From assembly GCA_030765525.1 (NCBI GenBank), contig JAVCCK010000008.1:154942-218941 (forward strand): DNA of 64,000 bases. Reading direction: 5' to 3'. The position numbers and the translations under genes are program-made. Positions 44,764-53,868 of this stretch are shown here, in pieces (position 1 is the first letter of the stretch; each line of letters begins with the position of its first letter). The notes under the pieces were generated by a model that saw only the letters and a program-made list of their open reading frames with translations, did not search any database and was not told the origin of the DNA. This stretch comes from Candidatus Lernaella stagnicola. GTDB lineage: Bacteria > Lernaellota > Lernaellaia > Lernaellales > Lernaellaceae.

Positions 44764-44788
44764 ATAACCTACCAAAAAAGTAGGTTAT
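44764..44788 (+). promoter_or_regulatory. IscR/Rrf2 type-1-like operator
   Basis: A perfect 9-base inverted repeat, ATAACCTAC with GTAGGTTAT, around a 7-base A-rich centre; 25 bases in all. Length, ATA...TAT ends and A/T-rich core match the E. coli IscR type-1 site (which binds [2Fe-2S]-IscR), though the inner bases differ. It lies just downstream of the -10 box and upstream of iscS-iscR-iscU, so it would give feedback repression by the IscR encoded in the operon. Confidence 0.75.
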
Positions 44789-44813
44789 CGATTTGAATAA
44801 GGAATACACCTTG

Positions 44814-46043
44814 ATGAAGCCGACTTATCTCGACCACAACGCGACGACTCCGTTAGACCCGCGAGTTCTCGAGGCCATGATGCCGTATCTGACCGAACAC
44901 TTCGGCAACGCCAGTTCCATCCACCAATTCGGGGCACCGGCCAAAAAAGGCGTCGACGAGGCGCGGGCGATCGTGGCCGCGCATCTTGGTTGCGAGGAGC
45001 GAGAAGTCATATTTACATCCGGTGCAACTGAAAGCGATAACCATGTTCTGTTCGGCGTGGCCGAGGCACTGCGTCGCCGCGGCAGTCACATCGTGACCAG
45101 CGCGATCGAGCACCCGGCAGTCCTCTCGGCCGTGCAAAAACTGGAACGCGCCGGGTTCGAAATCACCCGGGTAAAACCGGACTCCGACGGCGTTATTCAT
45201 GCTGACACAGTGCGCGAGGCGTTGCGCGAGGACACGATCCTGGTTTCGATCATGTTCGCCAACAACGAAACCGGCGCCGTGCAACCGATCAGCGAGATCG
45301 GACGCGTGGTCAAGGAACGCGGTATTCAGTTCCATACCGACGCCGTGCAGGCGGCCGGCAAGTTCCCGCTGAATGTGGACGAACTGGGCGTCGACTTCAT
45401 GAGCCTGTCCGGCCACAAGATCTACGGCCCGAAAGGCGTCGGCGTGCTGTACATCCGGCGCGGGTCCTTCATCCGGTCGCACATGGTTGGTGGCCACCAC
45501 GAGTTCAACCGCCGGGCGGGTACGGAGAACGTGCCGGGAATCGTTGGGTTCGCCAAGGCGCTGCAATTGTCGCAGGACCTCATGAGCGAAGAAAACGAAC
45601 GCCTAGCGGCCATGCGCGACAGGCTTCAGGCCCGACTCCTGGAGACGATTCCGAATATCTACATCACTTCGCAGCACGCGCCCCGTACGCCGAACACCCT
45701 GCACGTGCTCTTTCATTTCGTCGAAGGCGAAGGCCTGATGATGAAGCTCTCCATGCTGCACGGCATCGGCGTGAGCACCGGCAGCGCGTGCACCTCGGGA
45801 ACATTGGAACCCAGTCACGTTCTGGGCGCGATGGGCATTTCCAAGCAGTTGGGTAACAGCGGCATACGCATTTCGTTGGGTCGCGGCAATCGGATGGACG
45901 AGATCGACACGATTGCCGACGCCTTTGCTAAAGAAGTCGGGTTCCTTCGCGACATGAGTCCGTTGCAGGACGCATTCGCCGACGGCCGTCTATCCGACGC
46001 CGATCTGCTCGACTATCAAACGTGGCTAACGACGCCGGCTTGA
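44814..46043 (+). CDS. iscS: Cysteine desulfurase IscS/NifS
   Basis: PLP enzyme that takes sulfur from cysteine for Fe-S cluster and thiolation pathways. 409 residues from the ATG at 44814 (AAGGA upstream); a TTG at 44793 is less likely. YLDHNATTPLDPRVLEAM opens the protein, the PLP lysine lies in SLSGHKIYGPKGVGVLYI near residue 205, and the active-site Cys is near 326 in STGSACTSG. It is the first gene of iscS-iscR-iscU. It could also supply MnmA and ThiS. Confidence 0.95.
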   Translation: MKPTYLDHNATTPLDPRVLEAMMPYLTEHFGNASSIHQFGAPAKKGVDEARAIVAAHLGCEEREVIFTSGATESDNHVLFGVAEALRRRGSHIVTSAIEHPAVLSAVQKLERAGFEITRVKPDSDGVIHADTVREALREDTILVSIMFANNETGAVQPISEIGRVVKERGIQFHTDAVQAAGKFPLNVDELGVDFMSLSGHKIYGPKGVGVLYIRRGSFIRSHMVGGHHEFNRRAGTENVPGIVGFAKALQLSQDLMSEENERLAAMRDRLQARLLETIPNIYITSQHAPRTPNTLHVLFHFVEGEGLMMKLSMLHGIGVSTGSACTSGTLEPSHVLGAMGISKQLGNSGIRISLGRGNRMDEIDTIADAFAKEVGFLRDMSPLQDAFADGRLSDADLLDYQTWLTTPA

Positions 46044-46070
46044 CCGGCGATTTTCACGCCGAAAGGGTAA

Positions 46071-46523
46071 ATGATGGCGATTAAGATTTCTACGAAAGGG
46101 CGATACGGATTGCGGGCGTTGATCGATTTGGCGATGAATTCGACGGGCCGTCCGATTTTGTTGGGCGATATCGCCAACCGCCAGGGGATCAGCAAACGCT
46201 ACCTGGAACGCTTGTTTACACAGCTTCGGTCCGGAGGCGTGATTCGCAGCGTGCGCGGTGCATCCGGCGGTTACATTCTTAATCGCGAGCCCAAGGACAT
46301 CCGGGTTTCCGAAGTCGTTGAGATTCTGGAAGGCCCCATCAAACCGGTGGATTGCATCACAAACAGCCAGATTTGCACGCGGCAGACGCAGTGTGTTACG
46401 CACGCGCTCTGGGAAAAGCTCGGCGTATTGATTCGCGAGGAACTTGCGCACGTGACGTTGGAAGAACTACGCGCCAAGCAGGTCGAAATTTCCGACGCGG
46501 AAGCCGGGATGTACTACATATAG
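46071..46523 (+). CDS. iscR: Rrf2-family Fe-S regulator IscR
   Basis: 150 residues. The winged HTH reads TKGRYGLRALIDLAMN through LGDIANRQGISKRYLERLFTQLRSGGVIRSVRGASGGYIL. Predicted [2Fe-2S] ligands are C95, C102, C108 and H111, matching the Cys3-His1 set of E. coli IscR, with one extra residue between the first two. It should sense cluster status and bind the palindrome upstream of iscS. Confidence 0.93.
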   Translation: MMAIKISTKGRYGLRALIDLAMNSTGRPILLGDIANRQGISKRYLERLFTQLRSGGVIRSVRGASGGYILNREPKDIRVSEVVEILEGPIKPVDCITNSQICTRQTQCVTHALWEKLGVLIREELAHVTLEELRAKQVEISDAEAGMYYI

Positions 46524-46563
46524 CGACGAGCCGAAGACATCGGCCAAGGCTTGAGGAGCCGCC

Positions 46564-47214
46564 ATGTATAGCGAAAAAGTAATGGATCATTTCAGCAACC
46601 CGCGCAACGTAGGCGTGATTGAGCAGGCCGACGGTATCGGCGAAGAAGGCAACCCCGTCTGCGGCGACATGATGACCTTCTACATCAAGGTCGAAGACGG
46701 CCGTCTCGTTGACGTGAAATACAAAACCTTCGGCTGCGGCGCGGCCATCGCCGTCTCGAGCATCTTGTCCACCATGGCCATCGGTAAAACCTTGGTCGAA
46801 GCCCTGCAAATCGGCCGCAACGACGTCGCCGACGAACTGGACGGCCTGCCCAAACAGAAAATGCATTGCTCCAATCTCGGCTCCGATGCGCTCCACAAAG
46901 CCATCGAAGATTACCTCAGTCGCCACCCGGAAATCGCCGCGACGCTCGACCGGCCGGAAAAACCGCGGGAAGAAGTGTACGCAGAACGCTTCGCGGGAGT
47001 TGTCGCCGCCAAAACCGAAGGCCAGGCGGGCGGTTCGGCTTGCGGCGCCGTGTCCGGTATGGCCTGCTGCCCCTATTGCGACGCCGAAATTCCGGCCGAC
47101 AGCGAACTCTGCGAACCCTGCGGCCACGAACTGGCGCATTGCCCGCAATGCAACGGCATCGTTCCCAGAAACGCGCACGACTGCCCGAGTTGCGGTGCGG
47201 ACCTGGAACACTAA
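46564..47214 (+). CDS. iscU: IscU-type Fe-S scaffold fused to a double zinc ribbon
   Basis: 216 residues against about 125-130 for plain IscU. Residues 1-125 are IscU: NPVCGD (C33), TFGCGAAIA (C58) and KMHCSNL (C102) hold the three cluster ligands, with the conserved Asp after C33. A linker (130-160) leads to two zinc ribbons: C169-x2-C172 with C183-x2-C186, and C193-x2-C196 with C207-x2-C210. The ribbon may bind RNA or protein, or hold a metal; this is unknown. No NifU C-terminal domain is present. Confidence 0.9.
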   Translation: MYSEKVMDHFSNPRNVGVIEQADGIGEEGNPVCGDMMTFYIKVEDGRLVDVKYKTFGCGAAIAVSSILSTMAIGKTLVEALQIGRNDVADELDGLPKQKMHCSNLGSDALHKAIEDYLSRHPEIAATLDRPEKPREEVYAERFAGVVAAKTEGQAGGSACGAVSGMACCPYCDAEIPADSELCEPCGHELAHCPQCNGIVPRNAHDCPSCGADLEH

Positions 47215-47248
47215 AAGTCATCGTGAGTGATGGCGGGGCGCGGCCTGG

Positions 47249-47734
47249 TTAGTCGCGCTGAATTTCCCTGACGATATTCGTCGTCGATTTACCCTCGACA
47301 AGCGGGATGCGGACAACTCGACCGCCGTTGGCTTCTACGACGTCCCGGCCGACGATCTGGTCCGGGCCCCAATCGCCGCCTTTTACCAGTACCTCGGGTT
47401 TGATTTGCTCGATGATTGCCAGCGGCGTGTCTTCTTCGAAAACCGTGACGTAGTCCACCGCCGCGAACGCCGCCAGCAATTCGGCGCGCTCGCTCTGGCC
47501 GTGAATCGGTCGGTTCTCGCCCTTGTTGAGGCGGCGTACCGACGCGTCCGAGTTGATCGCCACCACGAGTCGATCGCCGGTAGCGCGAGCGAGACCGAGC
47601 AGGCGCACATGGCCGACGTGCAGGATATCGAAGCAGCCGTTCGTGAACACGATTTGCTCGCCATTCTTGCGGTGCTCGGCAAGCAGAGGCAGCAACGTCT
47701 CCAGCGAATGGATTTTTCGTTCAGGATCGTTCAT
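47249..47734 (-). CDS. D-glycero-beta-D-manno-heptose 1-phosphate adenylyltransferase
   Basis: The adenylyltransferase half of HldE (RfaE2 type), making ADP-heptose for LPS inner core. 161 residues with the nucleotidyltransferase signature TNGCFDILHVGHVRLL near residue 31 and the late GKSTTNIV. The kinase domain is not in this window, so it is the split form. It overlaps the OmpA/TSP3 gene by 4 bases, tying LPS synthesis to that envelope operon. Confidence 0.92.
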   Translation of the reverse strand: MNDPERKIHSLETLLPLLAEHRKNGEQIVFTNGCFDILHVGHVRLLGLARATGDRLVVAINSDASVRRLNKGENRPIHGQSERAELLAAFAAVDYVTVFEEDTPLAIIEQIKPEVLVKGGDWGPDQIVGRDVVEANGGRVVRIPLVEGKSTTNIVREIQRD

Positions 47735-48780
47735 GGCAGGTAGATAATGAAGTTAATGCGTTCGTTCTTGCGGCGTCCGGCATAGGTGTCGGTACCCGCG
47801 ATCGGGCGCGAACTGCCGAATCCCAGCGCCTTCAAGCGCGTCTCGAGCACGCCGAATTCGACCAGCACTTGTTTGATTTTTTCGGCGCGTTGTTTTGTCA
47901 GGACTACCAACGCTTCCTCGTCGCCGTGACGCCCGGCGGCGTGGCTTTCGATGCGTACGTGCAACTCCGAATTCTTCATGAGCTTGGTCGCGAAGCGGCC
48001 GAGACTCGCCTTGGAAGCTCCGGTCATGTATACCGTGCCGCCGAGAAAATCGACCTGCGGCAGGGCGATGAATTTCCGCTTTTTGGGCAATTGATCGGGG
48101 CAGCCGTCGTCGTCAAGGAATCCGTTGATGGTTTCCGGATGGTCGGGGCAGGCGTCTTCCGAATCGGGAAACTTGTCGTTGTCATTGTCGGAATCGGGGC
48201 AACCGTCGTCGTCTTCCCAGCCGTCGATGTCTTCGGCCTCGCCGGGACACAGATCCTTATCGTCAGGAACCCCGTCGTAATCGTTGTCGTTGTCGGGGCA
48301 GCCGTCATGGTCTTCGAAGTCATCGAAGTCTTCGGGATCCTGCGGGCAGCGATCTTCGCCGTCGAGAAAACCATCGCCGTCGTTGTCGTCTTCGGGCGCG
48401 CCGTCCTCATCCTCAAAACCGTCGAAGTCTTCAGCGCGATACGGGTCGTCATCATGAACGTCGATGACACGGTCGCCGTCCAAGTCGGATTGGCACATTT
48501 CTTCGTCCGCACTAGCCACGGCGAGGTTTTCTTTTGCCAGGGCCAACAGTTCGTCGACTTGGGCGCGGTTACCCAATTCGTACGACTCTGCCGCGAAATC
48601 CAGGTAGGCTTCGGCGGCGGCGAATTCGCGCGGATGGCAAAACGGAGCGCCGCGTTCCCGCGCGGATTCCAGTTGTTTGCGCATCGGGTCGACTTTCGGA
48701 TGCTTGGCGGCGCCGCAGGCATTCAGCAGCACCAAGGCGCCGAGCAGCAACGGCAGAAGTCGGTAAAAAGCGCGGATCAC
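47731..48780 (-). CDS. OmpA-family lipoprotein with long TSP3 repeat array
   Basis: 349 residues. Lipobox LNAC near residue 22. A helical hairpin with FCHPREFAAAEAYLDFAAE (about 45-95) parallels the PREFASAEAHLVFA of the first module. Then come about five TSP3-like repeats with CP and D-rich loops (DNDGDGFLDGEDRCPQ, DNDYDGVPDDKDLCPG, DNDNDKFPDSEDACPD). The OmpA domain reads ESHAAGRHGDEEALVVLTKQRAEKIKQVL, weaker than in the first copy: the expected GHTD is ESHA, so peptidoglycan binding is less certain. Overlaps both neighbours by 4 bases. Confidence 0.85.
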   Translation of the reverse strand: MIRAFYRLLPLLLGALVLLNACGAAKHPKVDPMRKQLESARERGAPFCHPREFAAAEAYLDFAAESYELGNRAQVDELLALAKENLAVASADEEMCQSDLDGDRVIDVHDDDPYRAEDFDGFEDEDGAPEDDNDGDGFLDGEDRCPQDPEDFDDFEDHDGCPDNDNDYDGVPDDKDLCPGEAEDIDGWEDDDGCPDSDNDNDKFPDSEDACPDHPETINGFLDDDGCPDQLPKKRKFIALPQVDFLGGTVYMTGASKASLGRFATKLMKNSELHVRIESHAAGRHGDEEALVVLTKQRAEKIKQVLVEFGVLETRLKALGFGSSRPIAGTDTYAGRRKNERINFIIYLP

Positions 48781-49115
48781 TTGGCCTTCCGGAATTTGCG
48801 GGCGTTTTCGTACGCGGTTCGGGCCATTTCATAGGCCTTTTGGAGATTTTTCCGCGCCGTGGCAAGATTTCCTTGCGATCGCTCGGCGATAGCCCGCTGG
48901 TAATAAAACTCGGCGCTGTAGAATTCATAGGGACTTTTGAGTTCGGCGCCGGAGAAACGCGCGGCGTCGAGCGTTTTCTTGACTTGGCTTTCACTGATCT
49001 CCGGCCTGGGCGTCACCGTCGCACAGCCGACGATGAGCGCAGCCAGCAGCAACGTAGCTAAAGTGAGGGCAATGAGTTTCGGCAATCTCCCGGCACCTTT
49101 TCGAAAGTCCGCCAT
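48777..49115 (-). CDS. Small DUF4398-like lipoprotein
   Basis: 112 residues. A hydrophobic signal ends in the lipobox LIVGC near residue 31. The mature protein is one helical hairpin, ELKSPYEFYSAEFYYQRAIAERSQGNLATARKNLQKAYEMARTAYENARK, matching the PYEFASAECYLEEAISQLRESDYPSAA segment of the lipoprotein near 6 kb. It overlaps the OmpA/TSP3 start (ATGA), repeating the gene order of the first module. Probably an envelope partner of that protein. Confidence 0.75.
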   Translation of the reverse strand: MADFRKGAGRLPKLIALTLATLLLAALIVGCATVTPRPEISESQVKKTLDAARFSGAELKSPYEFYSAEFYYQRAIAERSQGNLATARKNLQKAYEMARTAYENARKFRKAK

Positions 49116-49197
49116 TAAGCTACAGGCTCAAACAAGGGGAAGCAAGAGGATGCGCAAGCTACGAGCCGGGCGGCCCTGCGGCGCAACGAACCGGCCT

Positions 49198-50175
49198 TTA
49201 AGGGAAATACAGTGACAAGTCGAAGGAAAAACCGATGTTTTTCACTTCATCGACATCGGATTGGAACGAGCCGCCCAGGGCCCCGAAGCCGTCGACGTAC
49301 GCCAGGCCCAGCGACCAAGCGCGCGTACTGCTGACCTGGTCCCAGTTGTAACCGCCACGCAGGGCCAGCACTTTGGCCGGCTTGCCCTCGACTCCCACAC
49401 CGAAATTGAAGGTTCCCGGCACATCCACAACGTCGAACACCTTGGTGCCTTCCACGCTGATCGTCGCGTACTCCAAGGCGTGGCCGGCCACACCCAGCGC
49501 CACTTCACGACGCACGACCATCTCATCCTCGGCGCCGAGCAGATTGCGGCCGACAATGCCCACGCCGATGATGCCCACCGCGTCGAGCAGAATGCCCAGG
49601 TCCATATCGAATTCGCCGGCCGATTCTTCGTGCACGTCGAAATACTTGAAGTTGCCGCCCCAGGAGAAAATGCCTGCGATGTTGTTGGCGATAGCCAAAT
49701 CGACTTCGTAGTCGGACCCTTCACTGAAAGTGTGCATCGGGAAATTCAGGCCCGTGAAGGCGATGCCGACGGTCATGAGAGGCCAAACGTAGCCGTCGGC
49801 GAGGGCGAAGTGCAGGTAATCGCGGGCCATATGCTTATCGAGATCGACGTTGGTTTCGTCGTTGAAAAAGACGTCGCCGCCGAAATCGTCGTCACCGTTT
49901 TCGTCTTCGAATTCTTCTGGGTACAGAAACTGGTAGTCGCCAAGTCTGTGCTGATATCGCTCGTAATTGAACAGAAAGCCCATTTGTTTTCGTTCGTTCA
50001 AAAACGCCAATCCGGCCGGGTTCCAGTGGATCGTGTTGACGTCGTCGGCGACGGCGGAATACGCGCCGCCCATCGCCAGGGGTTTCTCACCCCAATAGCG
50101 AAAGGCATGCGCCGGATTAGAGGCGGCCAACAGTAGCCCGAAGGCTGCCAGGAGAATCAAAGTTCTTTTCATCAA
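49198..50175 (-). CDS. PorV/FadL-like outer-membrane beta-barrel
   Basis: 325 residues with a signal peptide ending in SNPAHA. The early motif RYWGEKPLAMGGAYSAVADDVNTIHWNPAGLAFL matches the N-terminal MGGA/NPAG signature of PorV, UPF0164 and FadL-like barrels. Strands alternate to the end (GFSFDLSLYFP, terminal aromatic). An acidic stretch (EEFEDENGDDDFGGD, near residue 90) may be an external loop. Role possibly transport or an assembly anchor for secreted proteins. Confidence 0.75.
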   Translation of the reverse strand: MMKRTLILLAAFGLLLAASNPAHAFRYWGEKPLAMGGAYSAVADDVNTIHWNPAGLAFLNERKQMGFLFNYERYQHRLGDYQFLYPEEFEDENGDDDFGGDVFFNDETNVDLDKHMARDYLHFALADGYVWPLMTVGIAFTGLNFPMHTFSEGSDYEVDLAIANNIAGIFSWGGNFKYFDVHEESAGEFDMDLGILLDAVGIIGVGIVGRNLLGAEDEMVVRREVALGVAGHALEYATISVEGTKVFDVVDVPGTFNFGVGVEGKPAKVLALRGGYNWDQVSSTRAWSLGLAYVDGFGALGGSFQSDVDEVKNIGFSFDLSLYFP

Positions 50176-50198
50176 AATCCTCGAAGGTATCGGCAGGC

Positions 50199-50227
50199 AC
50201 GCTAGCGAATTTGCTGTGCCTTGTCAA
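50199..50227 (-). promoter_or_regulatory. Promoter for the PorV/FadL-like gene
   Basis: Minus-strand TTGACA (50227-50222), 17-base spacer and TAGCGT (50204-50199), about 25 bases before the start codon. Confidence 0.6.
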
Positions 50228-50388
50228 AACAGACAACGATGGAACCCCGGCGGTTCAATCGCTTTGGGCGCGGTGGCCGGGGCGGGAGCCGCCTTTACAC
50301 ATGGCGGCCTGGGCATTAGTGTTTAGCCAAGCAAGCTCGCTGAACATAACCTCTAGAAAACAAGCCGGTTTACGCGAAAGGAGCGAAC

Positions 50389-51261
50389 GTGAAAGTACGC
50401 AAAGCCGTGATTCCGGTGGCGGGGCTCGGGACGCGATTTCTTCCCGCGACGAAGTCGATTCCGAAAGAGCTTTTTCCGATCGTCGACCGCCCAAGCATTC
50501 ATTACATTGTGGAAGAAGCGTGGCGCGCGGGCATCAAGGACATCGTGTTCGTTACCGCCTCGGGCAAGTCGTCGATTGAAGATTATTTCGATATTCAACC
50601 CGGCTTGGTCGCCGCACTGCGGGAAAAGAACGACCACGAGCGCTTGGCGATCGTCGAAGAAATCAGCCGTATGGTGGAAGTTCACTCCGTGCGCCAAAAA
50701 GAGGCGCTGGGGTTGGGCCACGCGGTGTTGACGGCGAAAAACTTCGTGGGTGACGAACCCTTCGCCGTGTTGCTGGGCGATGACTTGGTTGACTCCGAGG
50801 TTCCATGCATCGGCCAGATGATGGAAGTCGCCGAGAAATACAGCGCGCCCGTGATCGCCGCCTTCCGCGTTCCGGAAGACAAGGTGCATCGCTATGGGAT
50901 CATCGATCCGGAACCCGAGCCCGTGGCCGAGCGCGTCTGGAAATGTCGCTCGCTGGTTGAGAAGCCGAAGGAAAACGCGCCGTCGAACATCGCGATCATC
51001 GGCCGTTATGTGTTGCCGGGCAAGATATTCGGCATTCTGGAGCGGACGCAGAAGGGCGTCGGCGGCGAAATTCAACTCACCGACGCACTGCTCACGCTCA
51101 ACCAAAGCAACCAAATCCTGGCCTACGAATTCGCCGGCGACCGCTACGACGCGGGTGATATCTACGGGTTCCTGGAAGCGAACCTTTGCCTCGGCATGAA
51201 AGACCCCGAACTGGCCGCGAAACTCAAAGTGTTGATGCGTCGTATCCTGGGGAGCGAATGA
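50389..51261 (+). CDS. galU: UTP-glucose-1-phosphate uridylyltransferase
   Basis: Makes UDP-glucose for envelope polysaccharides. 290 residues from a GTG at 50389 with AAAGGAG upstream. The nucleotide motif GLGTRFLPATKSIPKELFPIVDRPSIHYIVEEA opens the protein; LGLGHAVLTAKN near 106, LLGDDLVD near 125, GRYVLPGKIF, GEIQLTDAL and RYDAGDIYGF follow. Its stop overlaps the priA start as ATGA. Confidence 0.95.
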   Translation: MKVRKAVIPVAGLGTRFLPATKSIPKELFPIVDRPSIHYIVEEAWRAGIKDIVFVTASGKSSIEDYFDIQPGLVAALREKNDHERLAIVEEISRMVEVHSVRQKEALGLGHAVLTAKNFVGDEPFAVLLGDDLVDSEVPCIGQMMEVAEKYSAPVIAAFRVPEDKVHRYGIIDPEPEPVAERVWKCRSLVEKPKENAPSNIAIIGRYVLPGKIFGILERTQKGVGGEIQLTDALLTLNQSNQILAYEFAGDRYDAGDIYGFLEANLCLGMKDPELAAKLKVLMRRILGSE

Positions 51262-53801
51262 CCAAGCGGGCGGAAGACCACGGCTCCATCGCGGAAGTCG
51301 CGGTTGGTTTGCCCGTATCCGGCACGTTCCACTACCGCGTCCCGCCGGAACTGCGCCCCGAGGCGAAAGTCGGCGTGCGGGTTCAGGTCCCCTTCGGCAA
51401 GCGGAAAATGGTGACCGGCTTTATCCTGTCGCTGCCCGACCGCGCGCCCGAGGGGATCGAACTGCGCGACGTGGCCGACATACCCGACCGCGAGCCGCTT
51501 TTCGTCGCGAGCCATATTCCTTTCTATCGATTCATCAGCGACTACTATTTCGCGCCACTTGGCGAGGTCCTTCGCACCGCGCTACCGGCGGGGCTGTTCA
51601 GCGGCAGCCGGCAAGTGTTGGCGATCACCCCGGCGGGCAAGAAGGCGCTTCGCTCGTCGCTGACCGACGATATCGACCGCCGCATCGTGGCGGCGCTGGC
51701 CGGTGGCGAGGAACTGACCGTCGCGGCGTTGGATGCGCGATTGGAGCGGCAAGTCAATCGCGAGGCACAGCGGCTTGTGCGCTGGGGGTGGCTGGAGAAA
51801 CGGTATCGACTCTCGCCGTTGACCGCCAAGCGCAAGTACGAAACCTGCTGGCGTCTGGCGGAAAAGCTGGCCCTCGACGACGCCATCGGAATGTTGTCGC
51901 GACGGTCGGAAAAACGCGAGAGGCTACTTCGCTTCCTGGCCGACAAGGGCGCGTGGGCGAGCCTCGGCGAGATCAAGGACGAAGTCGACAATCCGCGGCC
52001 GACGCTGAACCTGCTGGTCTCGGCCGGCGTGGTCGAGGCAACCGATCGCGAAGTCTACCGAGCTATCGGCGGCGAGCTTGTGGAGCCGAAAAAGGAGGAG
52101 GTGGAGCTCACCGACGAGCAGCAAACGGCGATCGACCGCGTCGGCGCAACGATGGAGCAGGGGGCCTATCGAGCCTTTTGCCTGCACGGCGTAACCGGAT
52201 CGGGCAAAACGGAAATTTACATTCGGCTGACGCAGCGGGTGTTGGAATCCGGTCGGAACGCGATCGTACTCGTGCCCGAAATCTCGCTGACACCTCAGTT
52301 CCTGGGCCGTTTCATGGCCCGACTGGGCAACGTTGTGGCCCCCTATCACAGCGGCTTATCCAACGGCGAGCGCTACGACCAATGGCGTCGCATGCAGCGC
52401 GGCGAGGCGAAAGTCGTCGTCGGCGCGCGTAGCGCCCTTTTCGCGCCCTTCGAAAAAGTGGGGCTGATCGTCGTGGACGAAGAGCACGAACACAGCTTCA
52501 AGCAGGATGACGGCGTGCCCTATCACGCCCGCGACATGGCCCTCAAGCTGGCCACGATGCACCGGTGCCCCGTGGTGCTCGGGTCGGCGACCCCCAGTCT
52601 GGAAACCTACTCCGCCGCCCAAACCGGCCGGTACGAATTGCTCGAACTGACGCGGCGCCCCACCGGCGCGTCCATGCCCGTCGTGAACGTCGTGGATATG
52701 CGTCAGGAAATGGAATGGCGACGCCGCGAGCGCAAGCCCAAAAAGGAAGCCGAGCAGGAAGAGCAAGGCGAGCAGCGCTTGCTCACCAGCGAACGACGTG
52801 TACTCTCGACCGCCCTGGCTCAAGCTCTGACCGAAACCCACGAAGCGGGCGAGCAGGCGATCCTCTTTCTAAACCGTCGCGGTTTTTCCACCTATTTGTT
52901 TTGCCTCGAGTGTGGCGAACCGATTGTCTGTCCGCTATGCGACATTTCCTTGACCTACTACGAAAGAGAAGACGTCTTACGCTGCCATTATTGCGAGCAC
53001 GTCCAAAAGCCGCCCAAGACGTGCCCGAAATGCGCGTCGCCGTTCCTCTTTTATGGCGGCATGGGCACCGAGCGGCTGGCGCAGGAAGTCGGCAAGCTTT
53101 TGCCGAACGCCACGATCGCCCGCTTGGACCGCGACGCCGTACGGGGCAAACACGATCTGTACAAGGTGCTTTCGGCCTTTGCAGCCGGTGAAGCGGAAAT
53201 TCTGGTCGGCACGCAGATGGTGGCCAAGGGGCACGACTTCCCCCGCGTGACTCTCGTGGGCGTCGTGGATGCCGACGCGGCGTTAATGATGCCGGATTTT
53301 CGCGCGGCGGAGCGGGCGTTTTCGCTGATCAGCCAGGTCGCGGGACGGGCCGGGCGGGCCGATCGCCCCGGGCGGGTTGTTTTGCAGAGCTTTCAGCCCG
53401 AGCACTACGCCGTCGCCACGGCGGCAAAGCATGACTTCCACGCGTTTTTCAAAGAGGAAGTCAAACGACGTGAGGCGCTGCAATACCCACCCGCGGCGCG
53501 ACTTGCCGTGTTGAAAATCGTCACGCCAAACTCCCGAATGGGCGTCGACGCGTGCCTTCTGACGCGCCGGGTGGCGGCCGAGATCACGCGGCGGGGCGAT
53601 ATCGAGGGAGCCGAGTTGTTGGGGCCGGCACCCGCGCTGCTGCACCGCGTGCACGGTAAATATCGCTGGAATCTATTGATTAAGGCGAAGAAAGCGACGG
53701 GGTTGCATCAGTTGGCGGCTCGGTTATTACGAGGTCTCGGGCGGGAGAAATTCCCCGCCGGCACCTTCCGGTTGGATATAGATCCCGCGGCGGTGATGTA
53801 G
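51258..53801 (+). CDS. priA: Primosomal protein N', PriA helicase
   Basis: Restarts stalled replication forks; 3'-5' superfamily 2 helicase. 847 residues from the ATG at 51258, which overlaps galU by 4 bases. An N-terminal 3' DNA-binding domain (VGLPVSGTFHYRVPPEL) leads to Walker A GVTGSGKTEIYI near residue 313 and DEEH in VVDEEHEHSFKQ, then the zinc region CLECGEPIVCPLCD, CHYCEHVQKPPKTCPKC and helicase motifs GTQMVAKGHDFPRVTLVGVVDAD and SQVAGRAGRADRPG. Complete. Confidence 0.96.
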   Translation: MTKRAEDHGSIAEVAVGLPVSGTFHYRVPPELRPEAKVGVRVQVPFGKRKMVTGFILSLPDRAPEGIELRDVADIPDREPLFVASHIPFYRFISDYYFAPLGEVLRTALPAGLFSGSRQVLAITPAGKKALRSSLTDDIDRRIVAALAGGEELTVAALDARLERQVNREAQRLVRWGWLEKRYRLSPLTAKRKYETCWRLAEKLALDDAIGMLSRRSEKRERLLRFLADKGAWASLGEIKDEVDNPRPTLNLLVSAGVVEATDREVYRAIGGELVEPKKEEVELTDEQQTAIDRVGATMEQGAYRAFCLHGVTGSGKTEIYIRLTQRVLESGRNAIVLVPEISLTPQFLGRFMARLGNVVAPYHSGLSNGERYDQWRRMQRGEAKVVVGARSALFAPFEKVGLIVVDEEHEHSFKQDDGVPYHARDMALKLATMHRCPVVLGSATPSLETYSAAQTGRYELLELTRRPTGASMPVVNVVDMRQEMEWRRRERKPKKEAEQEEQGEQRLLTSERRVLSTALAQALTETHEAGEQAILFLNRRGFSTYLFCLECGEPIVCPLCDISLTYYEREDVLRCHYCEHVQKPPKTCPKCASPFLFYGGMGTERLAQEVGKLLPNATIARLDRDAVRGKHDLYKVLSAFAAGEAEILVGTQMVAKGHDFPRVTLVGVVDADAALMMPDFRAAERAFSLISQVAGRAGRADRPGRVVLQSFQPEHYAVATAAKHDFHAFFKEEVKRREALQYPPAARLAVLKIVTPNSRMGVDACLLTRRVAAEITRRGDIEGAELLGPAPALLHRVHGKYRWNLLIKAKKATGLHQLAARLLRGLGREKFPAGTFRLDIDPAAVM

Positions 53802-53868
53802 TCCGGATTCTCTTGCCAGCAAGGTTTCTAACCTGTTACCCTAAGATTGCAGAGGGGGGCTGTTCGGG

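Noticed and set aside
51186..51257. A longer PriA start inside galU
   Set aside because: The ATG at 51258 gives the typical 4-base stop-start overlap and the normal PriA N-terminus.
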